Below, one piece after another: positions 47,752-59,879 of a stretch of DNA of 64,000 bases. The stretch is from Heligmosomoides polygyrus polygyrus (Eukaryota; Nematoda; Chromadorea; Rhabditida; Heligmosomidae). The stretch spans positions 8,811,050-8,875,049 of the forward strand of contig OX377206.1 of NCBI GenBank assembly GCA_947396885.1, read 5' to 3'. The notes under the pieces were generated by a model, which worked only from the letters and a program-made list of their open reading frames with translations, was not told the origin of the DNA and made no database searches. A program made the translations under genes and the position numbers. Numbering within the stretch: the first letter of the stretch is position 1; every line of letters starts with the position of its first letter.

Positions 47752-48052
47752 TAAAGGATGCAGGAACAAGGGCGGCGTTAATCCGTTCCATCTAGGATGC
47801 GCCACGCATTCTACTCCCACAGGATGTCGTAGAGCCAACTCGAATGCATATTTGGTCTACGCTATGACCTATGGCTAGTCGATGACCAAACCAGTGTTCC
47901 TTCCTTCCCAGGTGAGTTTACTATCAATTTATTGACCCCGTAGTGAAGGAAGGCTTGGTCGGCCGGAGCGGACCCAAACCAAGTAAATATATTGGATTGG
48001 AGTGCATGCGACATCCGGCGCCTCCTCCGACTACTCTATCACGCAACCAGTG
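47752..48052 (-). repeat. diverged SINE copy
   Basis: All SINE blocks are present in order on the minus strand but with many substitutions, so this is an older copy. Confidence 0.75.
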
Positions 48053-48059
48053 TAATCCT

Positions 48060-48500
48060 CAAAGATAGCGTTTCATATGCTGTTCTCCGTGAGCCACGCA
48101 GATGTTCCTTGAGTAGCGTAGACCCAACTTTTCTGCTAACACGGGAACTCTGAAATCTAACCATGCTTTTACTTGAAATGCAAACCCTGCCTTTCTCATC
48201 TCACCATCCACTCTCAGTTATTGCCATGCGCAAATTCTATTTGTTTACACGCCTAAATTAAGCTGATTGGTCGTCGCCATTCGAACAAATAATTACAATA
48301 TATTTTACACAATCTAATTTCAACGCCAACGGCAATTTCGGGTAACACCTATGATTTAAGAGGAATGTGCGATTAATACAAATAGCAGAGAAAACCCTAT
48401 CAACATTCCAAACTCTGAACAGAGTAAATTGTATTCGAACAGGTTTTACAATTCTCGTTTTGCTATTATTAACACTTATTATTATTACTATTATTATGTA
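48060..48500. other. unassigned sequence
   Basis: Nothing recognised. Confidence 0.3.
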
Positions 48501-48503
48501 CAA

Positions 48504-48790
48504 GGGCGCGTGTAGCGCAGTCGGAGGAGGTGCCGACTGTCGCGTGCACCCGACCAGGTTCCTGGTTCGGGTTTCCCGCAAAGGCCAACCAAGCCTTCCA
48601 TCCATCCGGGATCGGTGAATTGGTACCAGACTTGTCCGGGAAGGACTTGCTCATCGGCTGGCCACCGCAAGTCATAGTATGGCCAAATACGCATTCAAAT
48701 CGCCTCCACGATATCCCGTAGAAGTAGAATGCGTGGCGCATCCCAAAAGGGCTTGTAATGCCGTCCTTTATCCTTTATCCTTTATTCTTT
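48504..48790 (+). repeat. tRNA-derived SINE copy
   Basis: Nearly consensus copy (A box TGTAGCGCAGTCGG, tail TTTATCCTTTATCCTTTATT). Confidence 0.92.
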
Positions 48791-48794
48791 ATGT

Positions 48795-49450
48795 ATTTAA
48801 ACAGGTTTTGCAATTCTAATTAGATTATTATTAACATTTTAGTACAGTGCAATAGTGATTTATAAGCCTTTTTCCCAGTCTTAAAGTGACGTTTTACTAT
48901 TTAAATCTGTATACGATTCGTTGGGAAATTCGTGTGCAGAATCTCTCAAAATAAAAGAACACCCGGAAAATTTTTACTTTTCTGCACTTTAAAAGGACCC
49001 GGAGAATATTCTTTCTGCAAAAGTGCGATAAAAATTCTGTGACCTCTCAAGCAGGGTCGTTAATTTTCAAGGCGCCTTGCACATGTAAGCTTTAAAAGTA
49101 AATTCCCTAAGCCAAAAGCTCAATTAGATTTTCCTAAAACGCGTTCAGCTTGAAGGACACCCACTTTGACTTGGAAAAATTGTTGAAGTAGATTTGAAAA
49201 AAGTCCAGTTGAAAATGAAACGATATATGAGGTCCCGCAATTTTCGCCTGGAAAAACTGGACCCTGTTTCAGCAGCTTTGATGGGAGTTTAATTTTCTGA
49301 AAATCCGAGTAGGCAGGCAACAAGCACTTTCTCAAAAAATATCGAAATTAATTTTTTTAATCGACCGTGTTAAAAATTTCCCCTGTCAAGTTTAATTTGA
49401 AAGTCGTCTGTTTTCTAGGTAAAAGTACCGCTATTGTAATGTGCCTACAA
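48795..49450. other. unassigned sequence
   Basis: AT-rich; nothing recognised. Confidence 0.3.
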
Positions 49451-49452
49451 AT

Positions 49453-49747
49453 TAAAGGATAAAGTATAATGAACGGCGTTCCTCAATCCCTTTTGGGATG
49501 AGCCACGCATTACACTTGTACGGGATTTCGTGGAGGCGAGTTGAATGCGTACTTGGCCACACGACTTGAATTGCGGTGGCCAGCCCATAAACAAGTTAGT
49601 GCTTTATCCTTTCCAGACAGGCCTCGTACCAATTACCGACCCCGAAGGGATGGAAAGCTTGGTTTGCCTGGGCGGGAAATCCGAACCAGCAACCTGGTAT
49701 CGGGTGCACGCGACAACCAGCGCCTCTTCTGACTGCGCTACACGCGA
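49453..49747 (-). repeat. tRNA-derived SINE copy
   Basis: Full-length minus copy, moderately diverged. Confidence 0.85.
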
Positions 49748-49758
49748 CTACTTTCAAT

Positions 49759-50750
49759 TATGTCAGGAGAAAATGACACCGCCCTTCTCAACACACCAAT
49801 AAGTATAAAAAGAAAAACTCTTAGTGCACGTCTTTCCCGTCTCTGATAGTCCCGTCTTATCTGTAAGAAGTCTAGGTCTTCTGCAGTTATAAGTTATGCA
49901 GTGTCGTGCTGAACGTTCTGACGAACGTCGTGTTGGAATTTCTGATACAAATTCGAAGAATGCCACCAAGACGTATGAGAGTAGCCCCACGCTCCAGATA
50001 TGCATCAAAATCCCTCAAAATCTGCAAAAAAATTACGACGCTGAATCATGTGAAAGAAGTGAAAAATAGATTCGAAACGTCAAAGCGAGGAAACCCTACA
50101 TAGAAAATGCTTCGCGAAAATCCCCGTTTCAGCACGAAGGGAGCACGGCGATGAAAATCAATCGGCACTCTATGAGGAAACACTGCGTCTCAACTTCGCT
50201 CTCAAGGATGGTTTCCGTATGAAAAACGTGGAGGTCATCAGACGCTGGAATCTGCCGCGAGGATGCGACCAGTGTCGTCGATGCACAAAACGCAGCTAAT
50301 GATGGAGAAAGGACAGCAACCAAGAATGATGACTTCTGCGAGAGATGGCGCAGAAGAGCGACGCGGAAAAGCTCCATAAACATGTGAATGATTATGAAGC
50401 AGAAGATTCTTAATTACTTCTCCAGCATGGAATCGTCCAGTGACGAAAAAGCAAACGGTCACAGGCGACCTTCTTCTCGTGGAAGAAAGCCATTCTGATT
50501 GCTCTGCAGCGGCGTTTTGAGATCGACAAAAAACTCGACTGCCAGTCAAAGCGACACATGTCGATTGCTGAAAAAGTTCTCGGCTAGGGAGCAGAAAAAG
50601 ATATCGAATTTTATGAGCAAGTTTAGACTGCGAAGGGATTCTTCGGCAATGGGCTGGAATGGACCTGACAGCCAAAGTTTGTTCAGCTTTCACAGGGCAC
50701 TTTGTGACACACATGCGTCGGATTAGGCATACCTATTCGCATTCTGCTGA
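49759..50750 (+). pseudogene. frame-broken coding-like stretch, identity unknown
   Basis: Starts MSGENDTALLNTPISIKRKT and continues through three frames with stops: RRVGISDTNSKNATKTYESS near 49930, ENQSALYEETLRLNFALKDG near 50140, RSQATFFSWKKAILIALQRR near 50470. The protein-like texture without splice signals at the breaks suggests a decayed, possibly processed pseudogene. No family is recognised. Confidence 0.4.
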
Positions 50751-50894
50751 TCAAGAACAAACAAGTAACAAGAAGAAAATTGCAGGACAAAGGAAAAGCA
50801 TCATTCACCGTAAGACACAGAAATGGTTGTGCCTTCACATAGGATGGTCACGGTGCGATATAAACATAGCAGAAGAAGTCGTAATAGAAACTAT

Positions 50895-51580
50895 AGCTGT
50901 GCTCTTGAAATTTTTTCGAATGTTCTAATGTATTCGAAGGCCTAAAAATTTCGAATATTCGGATTTGAGTACATTAGAAAGCACGATTTTTTGAATATTT
51001 GAATTCAAATACGTTCGAGAAACGAGACTTTTTGAATATCCGAAGTCGAGTGCATTCGACAAACGCGATTTTTTGAATATTCGAAGTCGAATACGTTCGA
51101 AAAACGAGATGTTTAAACGTTCGATGTCGAGTATGTACATTCGAAAAACGAGATTTTCAAATATTCGAAGTCGAATGCATTCAGCAAACGCGATTTTTCG
51201 AATATTCGAAGTCAAATACGTTCGAAAAACGAGATTTTTAAATGTTCGATGTCGAGTATATTTGAAAAACGAAATTTTTTGAATATCCGAATTCGAGTGC
51301 ATTCGACAAACGCGATTTTTTGAATATTCGAAGTCGAATACGTTCGAGAAACGAGATGTTTAAACGTTCGATGTCGAGTATGTACATTCGAGAAACAAGA
51401 TGTTTAAATATTTGAAGTCGAGTACATTCGACAAACGCGATTTTTTATTCAAACCTTCGATATTCGAACTGAATACGTTCGAGAAACGAGATTTTTTGAA
51501 TATCTGAATTCGAATATTCAAATTGGGATGAAAATCATTCGAACAACTATTCGAATAGGTCATTCGAGCACAACTATAAT
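50895..51580. repeat. TTCGAA minisatellite inside an inverted-repeat element
   Basis: Bounded by ACTATAGCTGTGCTC and GAGCACAACTATAATAG. Inside are about a dozen 35-45-bp units (GAATATTCGAAGTCGAATAC + GTTCGAAAAACGAGA) with a longer-period arrangement marked by ATGTTTAAACGTTCGATG. Confidence 0.82.
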
Positions 51581-51684
51581 AGAAGCTTAAAAGAAGCTAC
51601 TCCCACAAGTTGAATATGCGCTGTATGGGCTGGATGCGCCTCTATAACGTTCGTAAAGAACTAAAACTGCAAACGGCGCTATGC

Positions 51685-51705
51685 GGGTTGGAGGGGGGGG
51701 GGGGA
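51685..51705. repeat. poly-G tract
   Basis: A run of about 12 G outside the bounded poly-G elements. Confidence 0.7.
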
Positions 51706-51857
51706 GGTACTCCATCATTGACATGGGTTTCTGCGATCCACAGATAAACTGTTGACGAATCTGGCCTCAAATACCGAATCTCTCTCCATTGTGTAGGATG
51801 AACGCCGGTTACTCTTTTCTGCACTTTTTTTGCTATCAACGCTAGAAAGCACCATAC

Positions 51858-52030
51858 CCGATGCCGGCGAAGCCGGCTAGCCTTGCGTGGCCCGCCCGGC
51901 CCCAGAGTCGGGTGCGGGCGAAGCCCGTAATCGACGCTGGGTTGTCGGGACCCTAGCGGGCTCAACGTTAGGATGGGTTTCTGACCCCACATGGCTCCCC
52001 AAACCCGATGTCGGCGAAGCCGGCTAGCCA
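51858..52030. other. GC-rich segment with three triloop hairpins
   Basis: GCCGGCGAAGCCGGC occurs at 51864 and 52012, with CGGGCGAAGCCCG between them (51910s). The ends share CCCGATGYCGGCGAAGCC. Confidence 0.55.
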
Positions 52031-52110
52031 AATACACTCATTATTCGAATATCGGTTTTTCATGAAACCAGATATATTCGATTATTCGTTTATTCGAAGA
52101 AAAAAAATTG
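52022..52110. repeat. TTCGAA-rich element (short)
   Basis: CATTATTCGAATATCGG .. TTCGATTATTCGTTTATTCG. Confidence 0.5.
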
Positions 52111-52114
52111 GAAG

Positions 52115-52485
52115 GACACAAGCATACCACATACAGCGAATCAGTCTTATGTCCCAGGTTCGATTACAGATTCACATTTTATTTGCTTCCGTTTTGGGCA
52201 AGGGAGGGCACTCCAGCATGCAGGCAATTTTAACACGGGTGCGTCACTTGAACCACACTCTGGAGTCCTTTCCCCTGCCTAAATGTGTCTAAACAGACCA
52301 GAACTATAGCATTGCTTATTTGTTTTCTTTACTATCAGTGTGGCTTGTCAATTTTTTTTTTCGTGTCCGGGACACTTTTTGTAAGGTGACCCTCCAACTA
52401 CCACAGAGCCCTTTCCAGCCAACCTAATAGTTTTCAACCTATGCAATAAAAATATCAGGTGGAACCCCACTAGACTTGCATCGTT
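52115..52485. other. unassigned sequence
   Basis: Nothing recognised. Confidence 0.3.
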
Positions 52486-52496
52486 CAAAATTTAAG

Positions 52497-53053
52497 GGTG
52501 CAATCCGAATCGGGAGGGGGGGGGGGGGAGGCAGTCGATTATGAATTGTTAATGGTAGCTATGTACGCATCAATACATACATCATGCAATACAACATATG
52601 AATGCCTTAAAGTATCTGATCCCCTCCCTTGGAAATGTCCGAGCGTTACGCCGAAACATTAAAAAGATTTCATTTGGGGACTACGCACGGTGCTGGGAGG
52701 GGGGGGGGGAGACTATGCACGGCAGCACGGTTGTGATCTAAAACTCTATTTGCTTGGAAAAGAAATCGCAAACCGCTCTCCACTAATTGATTACGGTAAT
52801 AACGTTGTTTTAACGAGTTTTCGCGGTTTTATAGTGTTGTAATTGTTTCAGATTTCTGTTCAATTTACTGTGTTTTCATTACTTCCTCCCGCTCCCCCCC
52901 CCCCCCCCCGACTAGAAAAGCAATTTAGAAAAATGATTCCGGTATTGGAAGGAGAGAAATTTATAATGTAAACATATACATGTTGTGGTGCATGTTGCAT
53001 TTCTTTAAATATTGAAATGGACCGTCCCCCCCCCCCCCGATTGGGATTGCACC
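52497..53053 (+). mobile_element. poly-G element P1, hAT-like, 8-bp duplication
   Basis: TIR GGTGCAATCCGAATCGGG / CCCGATTGGGATTGCACC, flanked by AATTTAAG at 52489-52496 and 53054-53061. Poly-G or poly-C runs lie next to each TIR and at two internal positions (about 52695 and 52897). No transposase. An 8-bp duplication is typical of hAT elements. Confidence 0.9.
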
Positions 53054-53159
53054 AATTTAAGTGAACAACAATCGAACGGAAGTGTTTTGAACGGCTCAAA
53101 GTGATGTTCGGATTATGTAATGAAGAATAGCCATTTTCAACTATTCTATTAAATACTTG

Positions 53160-53690
53160 GAGGCAAGAATAAGTGGCAAAATGACGAGATGACGGCGGCA
53201 GTCGATACTAATGAGGGCGAGAGCAGCAGAGTCCCGCCCTGTGCGCCTCCCATATCGAACGGTTCGGAATGGAAAAAGGCAGGAATGGCACGGAAGGCTG
53301 AGATTAAAGCTCGACCACAGGAGGCGGAACAGAATGATGGGAACGGAAGTGAAGGATGCCCCGAAACTCCGTCCGAAACGTGGCAGGCAGTGAGTCCCGC
53401 CCGGTATGGCGGCCAGCGGCGGCGAGACCAGCAGGCTGGCAGCCGGTGGGTGGTCCGCCTGTCGTCGTCTGGCGTCTCCGTGATGCGACGTCGATTGGCG
53501 TCGATGTCGACCCGTCGGCGACGGCCACGGCGGCGACGACGCCATCCGCCGTTCATCATCCGCAAAGCCGCTGCCGAACTTACTGATAACGACGACGAGA
53601 CGACCTGTATTTAATCCGGAAGTCGCACTGACCCCTGAACACACGCCGGCGACTCCACCTGCGCCATACCTGTGCCTGCTATGAGTGTCC
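53160..53690. other. GC-rich island
   Basis: CGN-rich sequence open in several frames on both strands with no recognisable domain. A promoter or non-coding first exon is possible; a CAG acceptor-like site follows at 53784. Confidence 0.4.
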
Positions 53691-54012
53691 ACTCGTTCGT
53701 TGTTTGCTCAGCAGCTCTCTCATTTGAATGAGCACTGTGCCGAGCTTTAACCTACCTGACCCCTCTGTCTGCGATCACCGCAGGAACCAGAAGACTTCAG
53801 AAGCTTTTGTGAATACTTCTTGCTTTCGCGGATTCCACTCAGCTACGAGTGTCCACTCTCACAACCTCACCGTCTTCAAATCCCCCAGAGCTCGCATCTT
53901 TAATTCCTTTACCCGATTGAAATAATTAAGTTGGACCGAAACTCTCCACCATTTTCGATTTTTGCTTTCAAATGATCATAGTGCACATCATCGTTAACCA
54001 CTTTAGTTAATA

Positions 54013-55664
54013 CAGGGTGTCTCAAAAAATGTATACACTGCTTGAAAGCTGATAACTTTGCTCCCTGTAAAGGTGCTGAAGAATTTAAGGGCTCATATGA
54101 AAGCCTGAGAAAATGGAAATTTTCTGACATGGAACGCACCATGCACTCGTCTGAAATTTTGCATTTTACACTCGATTGATTGTGTTTCGCTTGAATACAT
54201 GTTATACTTTCTTCACAAAGTGACCGCTTCGATTGATTTGCGCTTCCTTTACGCTCCACGACGTAACTCCAACGCGACGTCGCGCGCTAGCCGCGTGCGA
54301 CGTCGCGGCGCTGAAACGCGGACGTGCGCTCGGTGACGCATGGTTAGCCGCGGAGCACGAAATGTTCTTAGTGTTTAAGCTCCCAGACTGTCGCTTGGTT
54401 GATGATGCTGCCTTGTACCGTTTCGTGCGGGCTTTCCTCATTCCATTCTAGTTGATATTCGTCCATACTCCTGGTAGTATTAGCCTACGTTCATTCTAAC
54501 ATAACATAATAACAGACACAAACTGTCGCTGATCATCCCGTTGAAACGACATTCATATACCATCTTCAAGAAACGTTGAAATGAGGCAAGGACGTGCCGC
54601 ATGTCCCTGTCGGAAGCGTTTAAAGCCGTCGGAAGCACGGGACCGCGACAACTCGTCCAATTTCGTCGCGCACTGTGCGCGACGCCAGGGGGATTCGCGC
54701 GGCGTTGGAGTTATGTCTGTCCCCGCTTCTTTTAGGGTTCAGAACTTAAAAGCACACTACGTCTCGCGGAAAATTCAGGGTACCCTAAACAACGCAAGTA
54801 CTATGTGAAAGGTTTTAGCATTGCTGCTAGTAAAGCATTTGAAGATGTTTGAGACTCACGGCGCAGAGTAGCGAGATTACTATGGCGCGCAGATTGCGCC
54901 GTGTTTCCGTCCGAAACCTTGCACTTCAGGGTCGATTGATGGTGCATGGCCTGAATGCCTGTTACAATCTTGTTACTACCTGGCCAGATTAACCTGTGCT
55001 GTGCTTCTTTTAACGCTTCTGAACTTGACTATCATGTGAAAGACACGTGACATGCGAGTTTCTTGCTCGCACGATTTAATAAATGTGGGCAGGAGCCCCA
55101 TTTTACATGATGCACTCTGTGGACTGATGAGGCAATATTCAAGCTGAATGGAGAGCTTAATCGGCATAACTGCAGCTACTGGGCGACACATAACGTTAAA
55201 AGAAGCACAGCAGAAGTTAAAGTGGCCAAGTAGTAGCAAGATTATTACAGGCATTCAGCCCATGCCCAATCAATCGAGCCTGAAATGCTAGGTTTTAGGT
55301 GAGCAAATGGCGCAATCTTGCCTACTTGCACGTTTTAGAAATCTCGTTACTCTATGCTTTCATATGAGTCTCAAAAAATATCCTCCAAAGCTTCACTAGC
55401 AGCAATGTTAAGTCCTGTATTTTTTAAAATACCCTGCATTTTCCGCAAACAATAGTGTGTTTTTGAGTTTAAACCCTAAAAGAAGCACAAATCAATTGAA
55501 ACAGCAACTTTGTGAGGAATTTATAACATGTATTCAAGCGAAACACAAACAATCGAGTGTAAAATGCAACATTTCGGGCGAGTGCATGGCGCACTCCACG
55601 CCGCTCATATGTCAGAAAATTTATTTTTTCTTAAGCTTTCATACGAGTCCTTAACTTCTTCAGT
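54013..55664. mobile_element. foldback element, copy 2, with nested MITE
   Basis: The left end CAGGGTGTCTCAAA and arms match 6938-8201; the right end is truncated. The centre reads [19 protein letters not shown] on +, keeping the D that copy 1 has lost. The left arm is interrupted by 54252-54723. Confidence 0.83.
54252..54723. mobile_element. Mutator-like MITE with ~11-bp duplication
   Basis: Flanked by CGCTTCCTTTA (54241-54251) and CGCTTCTTTTA (54724-54734), one mismatch. Inner ends GACGTAACTCCAACGC / GCGTTGGAGTTATGTC are inverted. A 9-11-bp duplication suggests a MULE-type element. It contains a 72-codon open frame of unknown meaning. Confidence 0.7.
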
Positions 55665-55669
55665 AAAAA

Positions 55670-55970
55670 ACGCTAGTAGTAATTTGCTACGTCGCGAATT
55701 GTTGAAATGAATATTTTATACGCTCTCATATACGGTGAGATTTCTCCTGTGGCAGCGTTTTGGTAATTTCTTGAAAATATCGTTCTGTAAGCGACATAAT
55801 TGAAGACGAATGAGAAATGAAAAGAATTTTAAGCTCCAAATTCCCCCTAGGGCGGTTTTAAGTTTTGCTGGGGGAGTGAAACATTTGTTATGAAGCCTGC
55901 TTTTCTTATTGTTCAATTGGCTATGAATGATTCCGTTAATCCGTTCTCTCTTTTATCTATCCGATTCAAT
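55670..55970. other. unassigned sequence
   Basis: Nothing recognised. Confidence 0.3.
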
Positions 55971-55973
55971 GGT

Positions 55974-56273
55974 TAAAGGATAAAAAGGATAAGGGACGGT
56001 GTTACTCAATCCCTTTTGGGATGCGCCACGCATTCTACTTCTACGGGATGTCGTGGAGGCGATTTGAATGCGTATCTAGCCATACAATGACTTGCGGTGG
56101 CCAGCCGATGAACAAGTCAGCGCTTCATCCTTCCCAGACAAGTCTGGCACCAATTCACCGACCCCGGAGGGATGGAAGGATTGGTTGGCCTGGGCGGGAA
56201 ATCCGAACCAGGAACCTGGTATCGGGTGCACCCGACAGCCGGCGCCTTCTTCGACTGCACTACACGCGCCCTC
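55974..56273 (-). repeat. tRNA-derived SINE copy
   Basis: Full-length minus copy with a GGATAAAAAGGATAAGGG tail, near consensus. Confidence 0.92.
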
Positions 56274-56512
56274 AGGAAAAAAAGTACATGGATCAACTTA
56301 GACATCTTATAGCAAATAAGTTTCTATTATTGTACCCACCCATTCTAGTCCAATCAACTTGCCTGCAAAATTATAGCCTTTTGGTCAGTGCTCGTTTGTT
56401 TGGATAGCTTTTCCGGAAGAATCGAAACACTTCGCACTACACTTTTGTTTAGTTTTGGCTTATGAACAATGCAGAAACGGTCAGTATCCTACTAGTAGAC
56501 GTAGACGTACCG

Positions 56513-56606
56513 ACGTCGCCAAACGCGCCTGGAGATGCGGTGCTGGAGAAGTGTTTCACTAGAGCTGATTTCACTAGAGCTCTCCAGGCGCATTTGGACA
56601 CACATG
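56513..56606. repeat. short perfect-ended hairpin
   Basis: CCAAACGCGCCTGGAGA and TCTCCAGGCGCATTTGG are inverted about 50 bp apart, with TTTCACTAGAGCT repeated in the loop. Confidence 0.6.
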
Positions 56607-56683
56607 ACATGTGGACATGTGGGGAAACCCTTAAGTTGATTGGATTGGTGACCTCGGCACCGTTTTACGATAGGGGCAGTCCT

Positions 56684-57665
56684 CCTTACCAGGGAAAGGT
56701 CTCAGACGTAGGTCTGAGCTTAGGAAATGGATAGTACTGCGAAAATCTCCACCCTTCATATAGTAGAAAGACTCGTTTCGTTTTTTGCTGAATCCTTGAA
56801 CCCAAAGAGCTACGAGCCTCCTTAGTTGGGTAGTACAGGATTACGCCGTGAGCACGTGCCCACGTGCATGCGCGCGCTGTTGTATGGGACACGGCAAAAG
56901 GCTCTGTGGCAAGCGGGTCGGTGGCTCAGCAGGGTGCGGGGCTGCTTCAAAGGTGCTCTACCAGATGTTCGATCCCCGTACTGTGCACTAATTTTGCATT
57001 TTTCGTAACCGCTGCCTCCTTCACCAATTTGCTTCTTACACATCTCCTACACAATCATTTCACTCCAAACTGTCAAAACGTTCAGATTTGTGATCAACAC
57101 CCCATGACCTAAACATTCTAGTCACCCGTACCTACTATAACCTACCGTAGTCAGCCAAAATTTCAAAAACGAATGTCAGATTCGTGATCGGCACCCCAAA
57201 TAACCTGTCTGGGAGAAGTTTGGGCAAAATCGGTGATTATGACCTCGACAGCCGTAGTCATCCGTACCTGCTATGAGGTCACTGAGAATTTAGAGTGAAA
57301 TAAAAGTGTAGGAGATGTGTAGGAAGCAAATTGGTGAACTTGGCAACGGTTATAAAAGTGCAAAATCATTGCACAGTACGGGAATGGAGCATCTGGTGGA
57401 GCACCTTTGAAGCAGCCCCGCATCCTGCTGAGCCACCGACCCGCTTGTCACAAAGCCTTTCGCCGTATCCCATACAACAGCGCGCGCATACACGTGGGCA
57501 CGTGCTGACGGTGCGTTACTGTACCCCGCCTCGAGCGCCCGTAGCTCTTTGGGTTCAAGGACTCAGCAAAAACGAAACGAGTTTTCCTACTATATGAAGA
57601 GTGGAGATTCTCGCAGTACTATCCATTTCCACCGTTCAACGCCTGAGACCCTTCCCTGGTTAGGT
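56684..57665. mobile_element. palindromic element T2 with convergent tRNA-like modules
   Basis: Left arm about 56684-57065, right arm about 57295-57665. The modules point inward: plus 56920-56985 (TGGCTCAGCAGGG, TGTTCGATCCCCG) and its inverse at 57380-57450. The centre has TTCGTGATCGGCACCCC and GTTTGGGCAAAATCGG, shared with T1. Confidence 0.8.
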
Positions 57666-57669
57666 GGTG

Positions 57670-58205
57670 ACCTCAGTACTAATAGCACAGAGTCGGCCGA
57701 CAGGCCGCTGCACGGCTGATATCAGTATGCGACAGAACTGTAACAAGGGCTTACCCCATGCACAATCAACCGAGCACATAACTAGAACCATCCGACGGCT
57801 GCCTGGCGTAATCCCTAAAATTTAGGTGCCTCGAAATTTCTACTTCTCTGCACTTTCAAACGCGCTCTAAATTTCTTCAACGACCAACAAAATTATGATC
57901 AATAACTGCTTCTTACGTTTTCAATGGAAAACCTGTATATTTGAAAAAAATCTATTGTGAGAACACCTTTGCATGACTGGTTTCACAACTAGAAACGCCA
58001 TGGAAAACTGTTCTGCTTTCACATCGTTTCCAAGTCATCATTCTGCGTTTTTAGAATAGAACGACGACGTATACTGTGACTAAGTAGCTGGCATTCTTCG
58101 TGCAGGTGTTGCCTTCGGAGCGTTGACTTTCTGTGCTGCTTAACGTTGTTATTTTTGTATTAGGCGCTTAACTTCATCGTTACTTTCAGATGCTTACCAG
58201 GGGCG
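57670..58205. other. unassigned sequence
   Basis: Nothing bounded. Short match to the foldback terminus (CACAATCAACCGAGCAC). Confidence 0.3.
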
Positions 58206-58211
58206 GGGCCG

Positions 58212-58516
58212 GATTCATCAACGACTTACAGATTTAACGGAGAAATTACAGCCGAAATTCATGAAAAAACGAGAATTAACGCAGCTTATCAACAGGCTTA
58301 TCAACTATGGTGAAACGGTGGCGTTATCAGGAATTTCGGCTGTAATACTCACCTACTACTTACTACTTCCTCAGCAACGATTTGTCTTGCGCAGGTCCCA
58401 ACATGTTCGTCACCTTGTTCGATCTTGAGCCAAAGTTGACCAGTGGACGAGCACCTTAATCATTTCGGCTGTAAGTTCTCCGTTAAAGCTCTGTAAGTCG
58501 TTGATGAATTTGACCG
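58212..58516. mobile_element. palindromic MITE-like element
   Basis: About 50-bp inverted ends: ATTCATCAACGACTTACAGA and CTCTGTAAGTCGTTGATGAAT. TTTCGGCTGTAA recurs three times inside. Confidence 0.7.
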
Positions 58517-58519
58517 TAG

Positions 58520-59115
58520 ATGGTTAGTCACCTACAAACAACATACGGCTTGACAGAGAGCTGACGTAGAATTCATAAATTTATTGATTATTTTGGAGTC
58601 GCTCTCAGACATCTGACTGGATCGACAGGTTTTTGAGTCATCGGAAATGCGGCGCGAAATTGACATTGTTTGACATCATTCATCTAATGAAACGATCAGA
58701 TGAAAATCGTAGATGTCGTGATCATCCGTCCTTCCGTTGAACTGCTATAGCCTGAATAATCAGTGCAAGTTCCGAAAAATTGAACAACATGAGATAAGAT
58801 TATGTGGATTTGATTACATCACCACCCTTTCATCAGCCATTCGGAATAGAATCCCTAGCCTGCATATGCTTACATTTCAGAAGCAACTTAATCATGTTTT
58901 CTAAAGACGGTAGATCTTACCCTCCAGGAATTATACACTGTCTCTCCCTCTAATACAAGGAGTGGGCAGGGAACGATACTTCATCCTAGAGCGAAATGTA
59001 ATGCGAGAACCGCACCGGCAGTGAATTATCTTGTCTTGAGAAAATTTATCCTTATCTTGATAGTTTTGAGGCTTGAACTCATATCTAAACATACCTTATA
59101 CGTTCAGGTTTTACA
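58520..59115. other. unassigned sequence
   Basis: Nothing recognised. Confidence 0.3.
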
Positions 59116-59120
59116 AGTTA

Positions 59121-59451
59121 GGCCTATGTTATACTCCAGCGGGAGCATCCGCGGGACGTCCGCGAACGGAAGGTGCACCGCGAACGGTCGTCGTCGATAC
59201 GGGGCGACTAGCGTCGCATTGGAGCGCGTTTTTGGCGCCCGACTCCACGGGAGACAGCCTTCCACGGTGCACTGCACCGCGGACGGCTGGCCTCCCGCGG
59301 GCGGGAAGTATAACAGCCCTCTCGTCGGCGGTGAACCGAGGATGGAGAGGGGGGGGGGGGGCGTGGCGGGGCGCGGCGATTGGTCAGGTGAGGGATCTCG
59401 GCGCGATTCTCGCGCGTCCGCGGATGTTCCCGCGGGAGTATAACGTACGCC
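59121..59451. mobile_element. Harbinger-like MITE, family E
   Basis: TIR GGCCTATGTTATACTCC / GGAGTATAACGTACGCC, TTA on both sides (59118-59120, 59452-59454). Contains a 12-G run and a segment inversely matching 26874-27034. Confidence 0.88.
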
Positions 59452-59671
59452 TTAGAGATCTGCAGCTTTTTGGCAAAGGAAATGTTTAGTTGTTTTCGAC
59501 AGGCGTGTTATGGCTTTTTTATGTAAAGCCCTCATATGTACATATGTCTCTCTAATCAATGCACAAAAGGCATTTGGCTTTTAATAAATTTTCTATTTTT
59601 CAACTGTTGTATAAGCAACAATTAGCATTTTTCTATGAGATCATTTTTTTCCGTGAAATTACCAAGAAAGT

Positions 59672-59704
<33 letters not shown>

Positions 59705-59706
59705 AA
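59672..59706. repeat. (AAAT)n microsatellite
   Basis: About eight AAAT units. Confidence 0.85.
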
Positions 59707-59879
59707 GGTTAAATCCTAACATCATCCTGCTTTATTGTTGCGTCGCCGGGATATGATGGCGCAAATAAACTCAGGGGGGGTCACCTTGTAGGACAGCCCT
59801 ATAAAACGTTTTATGTTGTACAAAGTTAAAAATTTTATGCAGCACCGCCTTCTGTGATCTACCGAAGCCGTTAAACTAT

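Noticed and set aside
50895..51580. CRISPR-like regular repeats
   Set aside because: Units vary in sequence and length, spacers are themselves related, and the context is eukaryotic.
53141..53692. 183-codon minus-strand ORF
   Set aside because: GC-rich sequence open in several frames on both strands, no domain or splice context.
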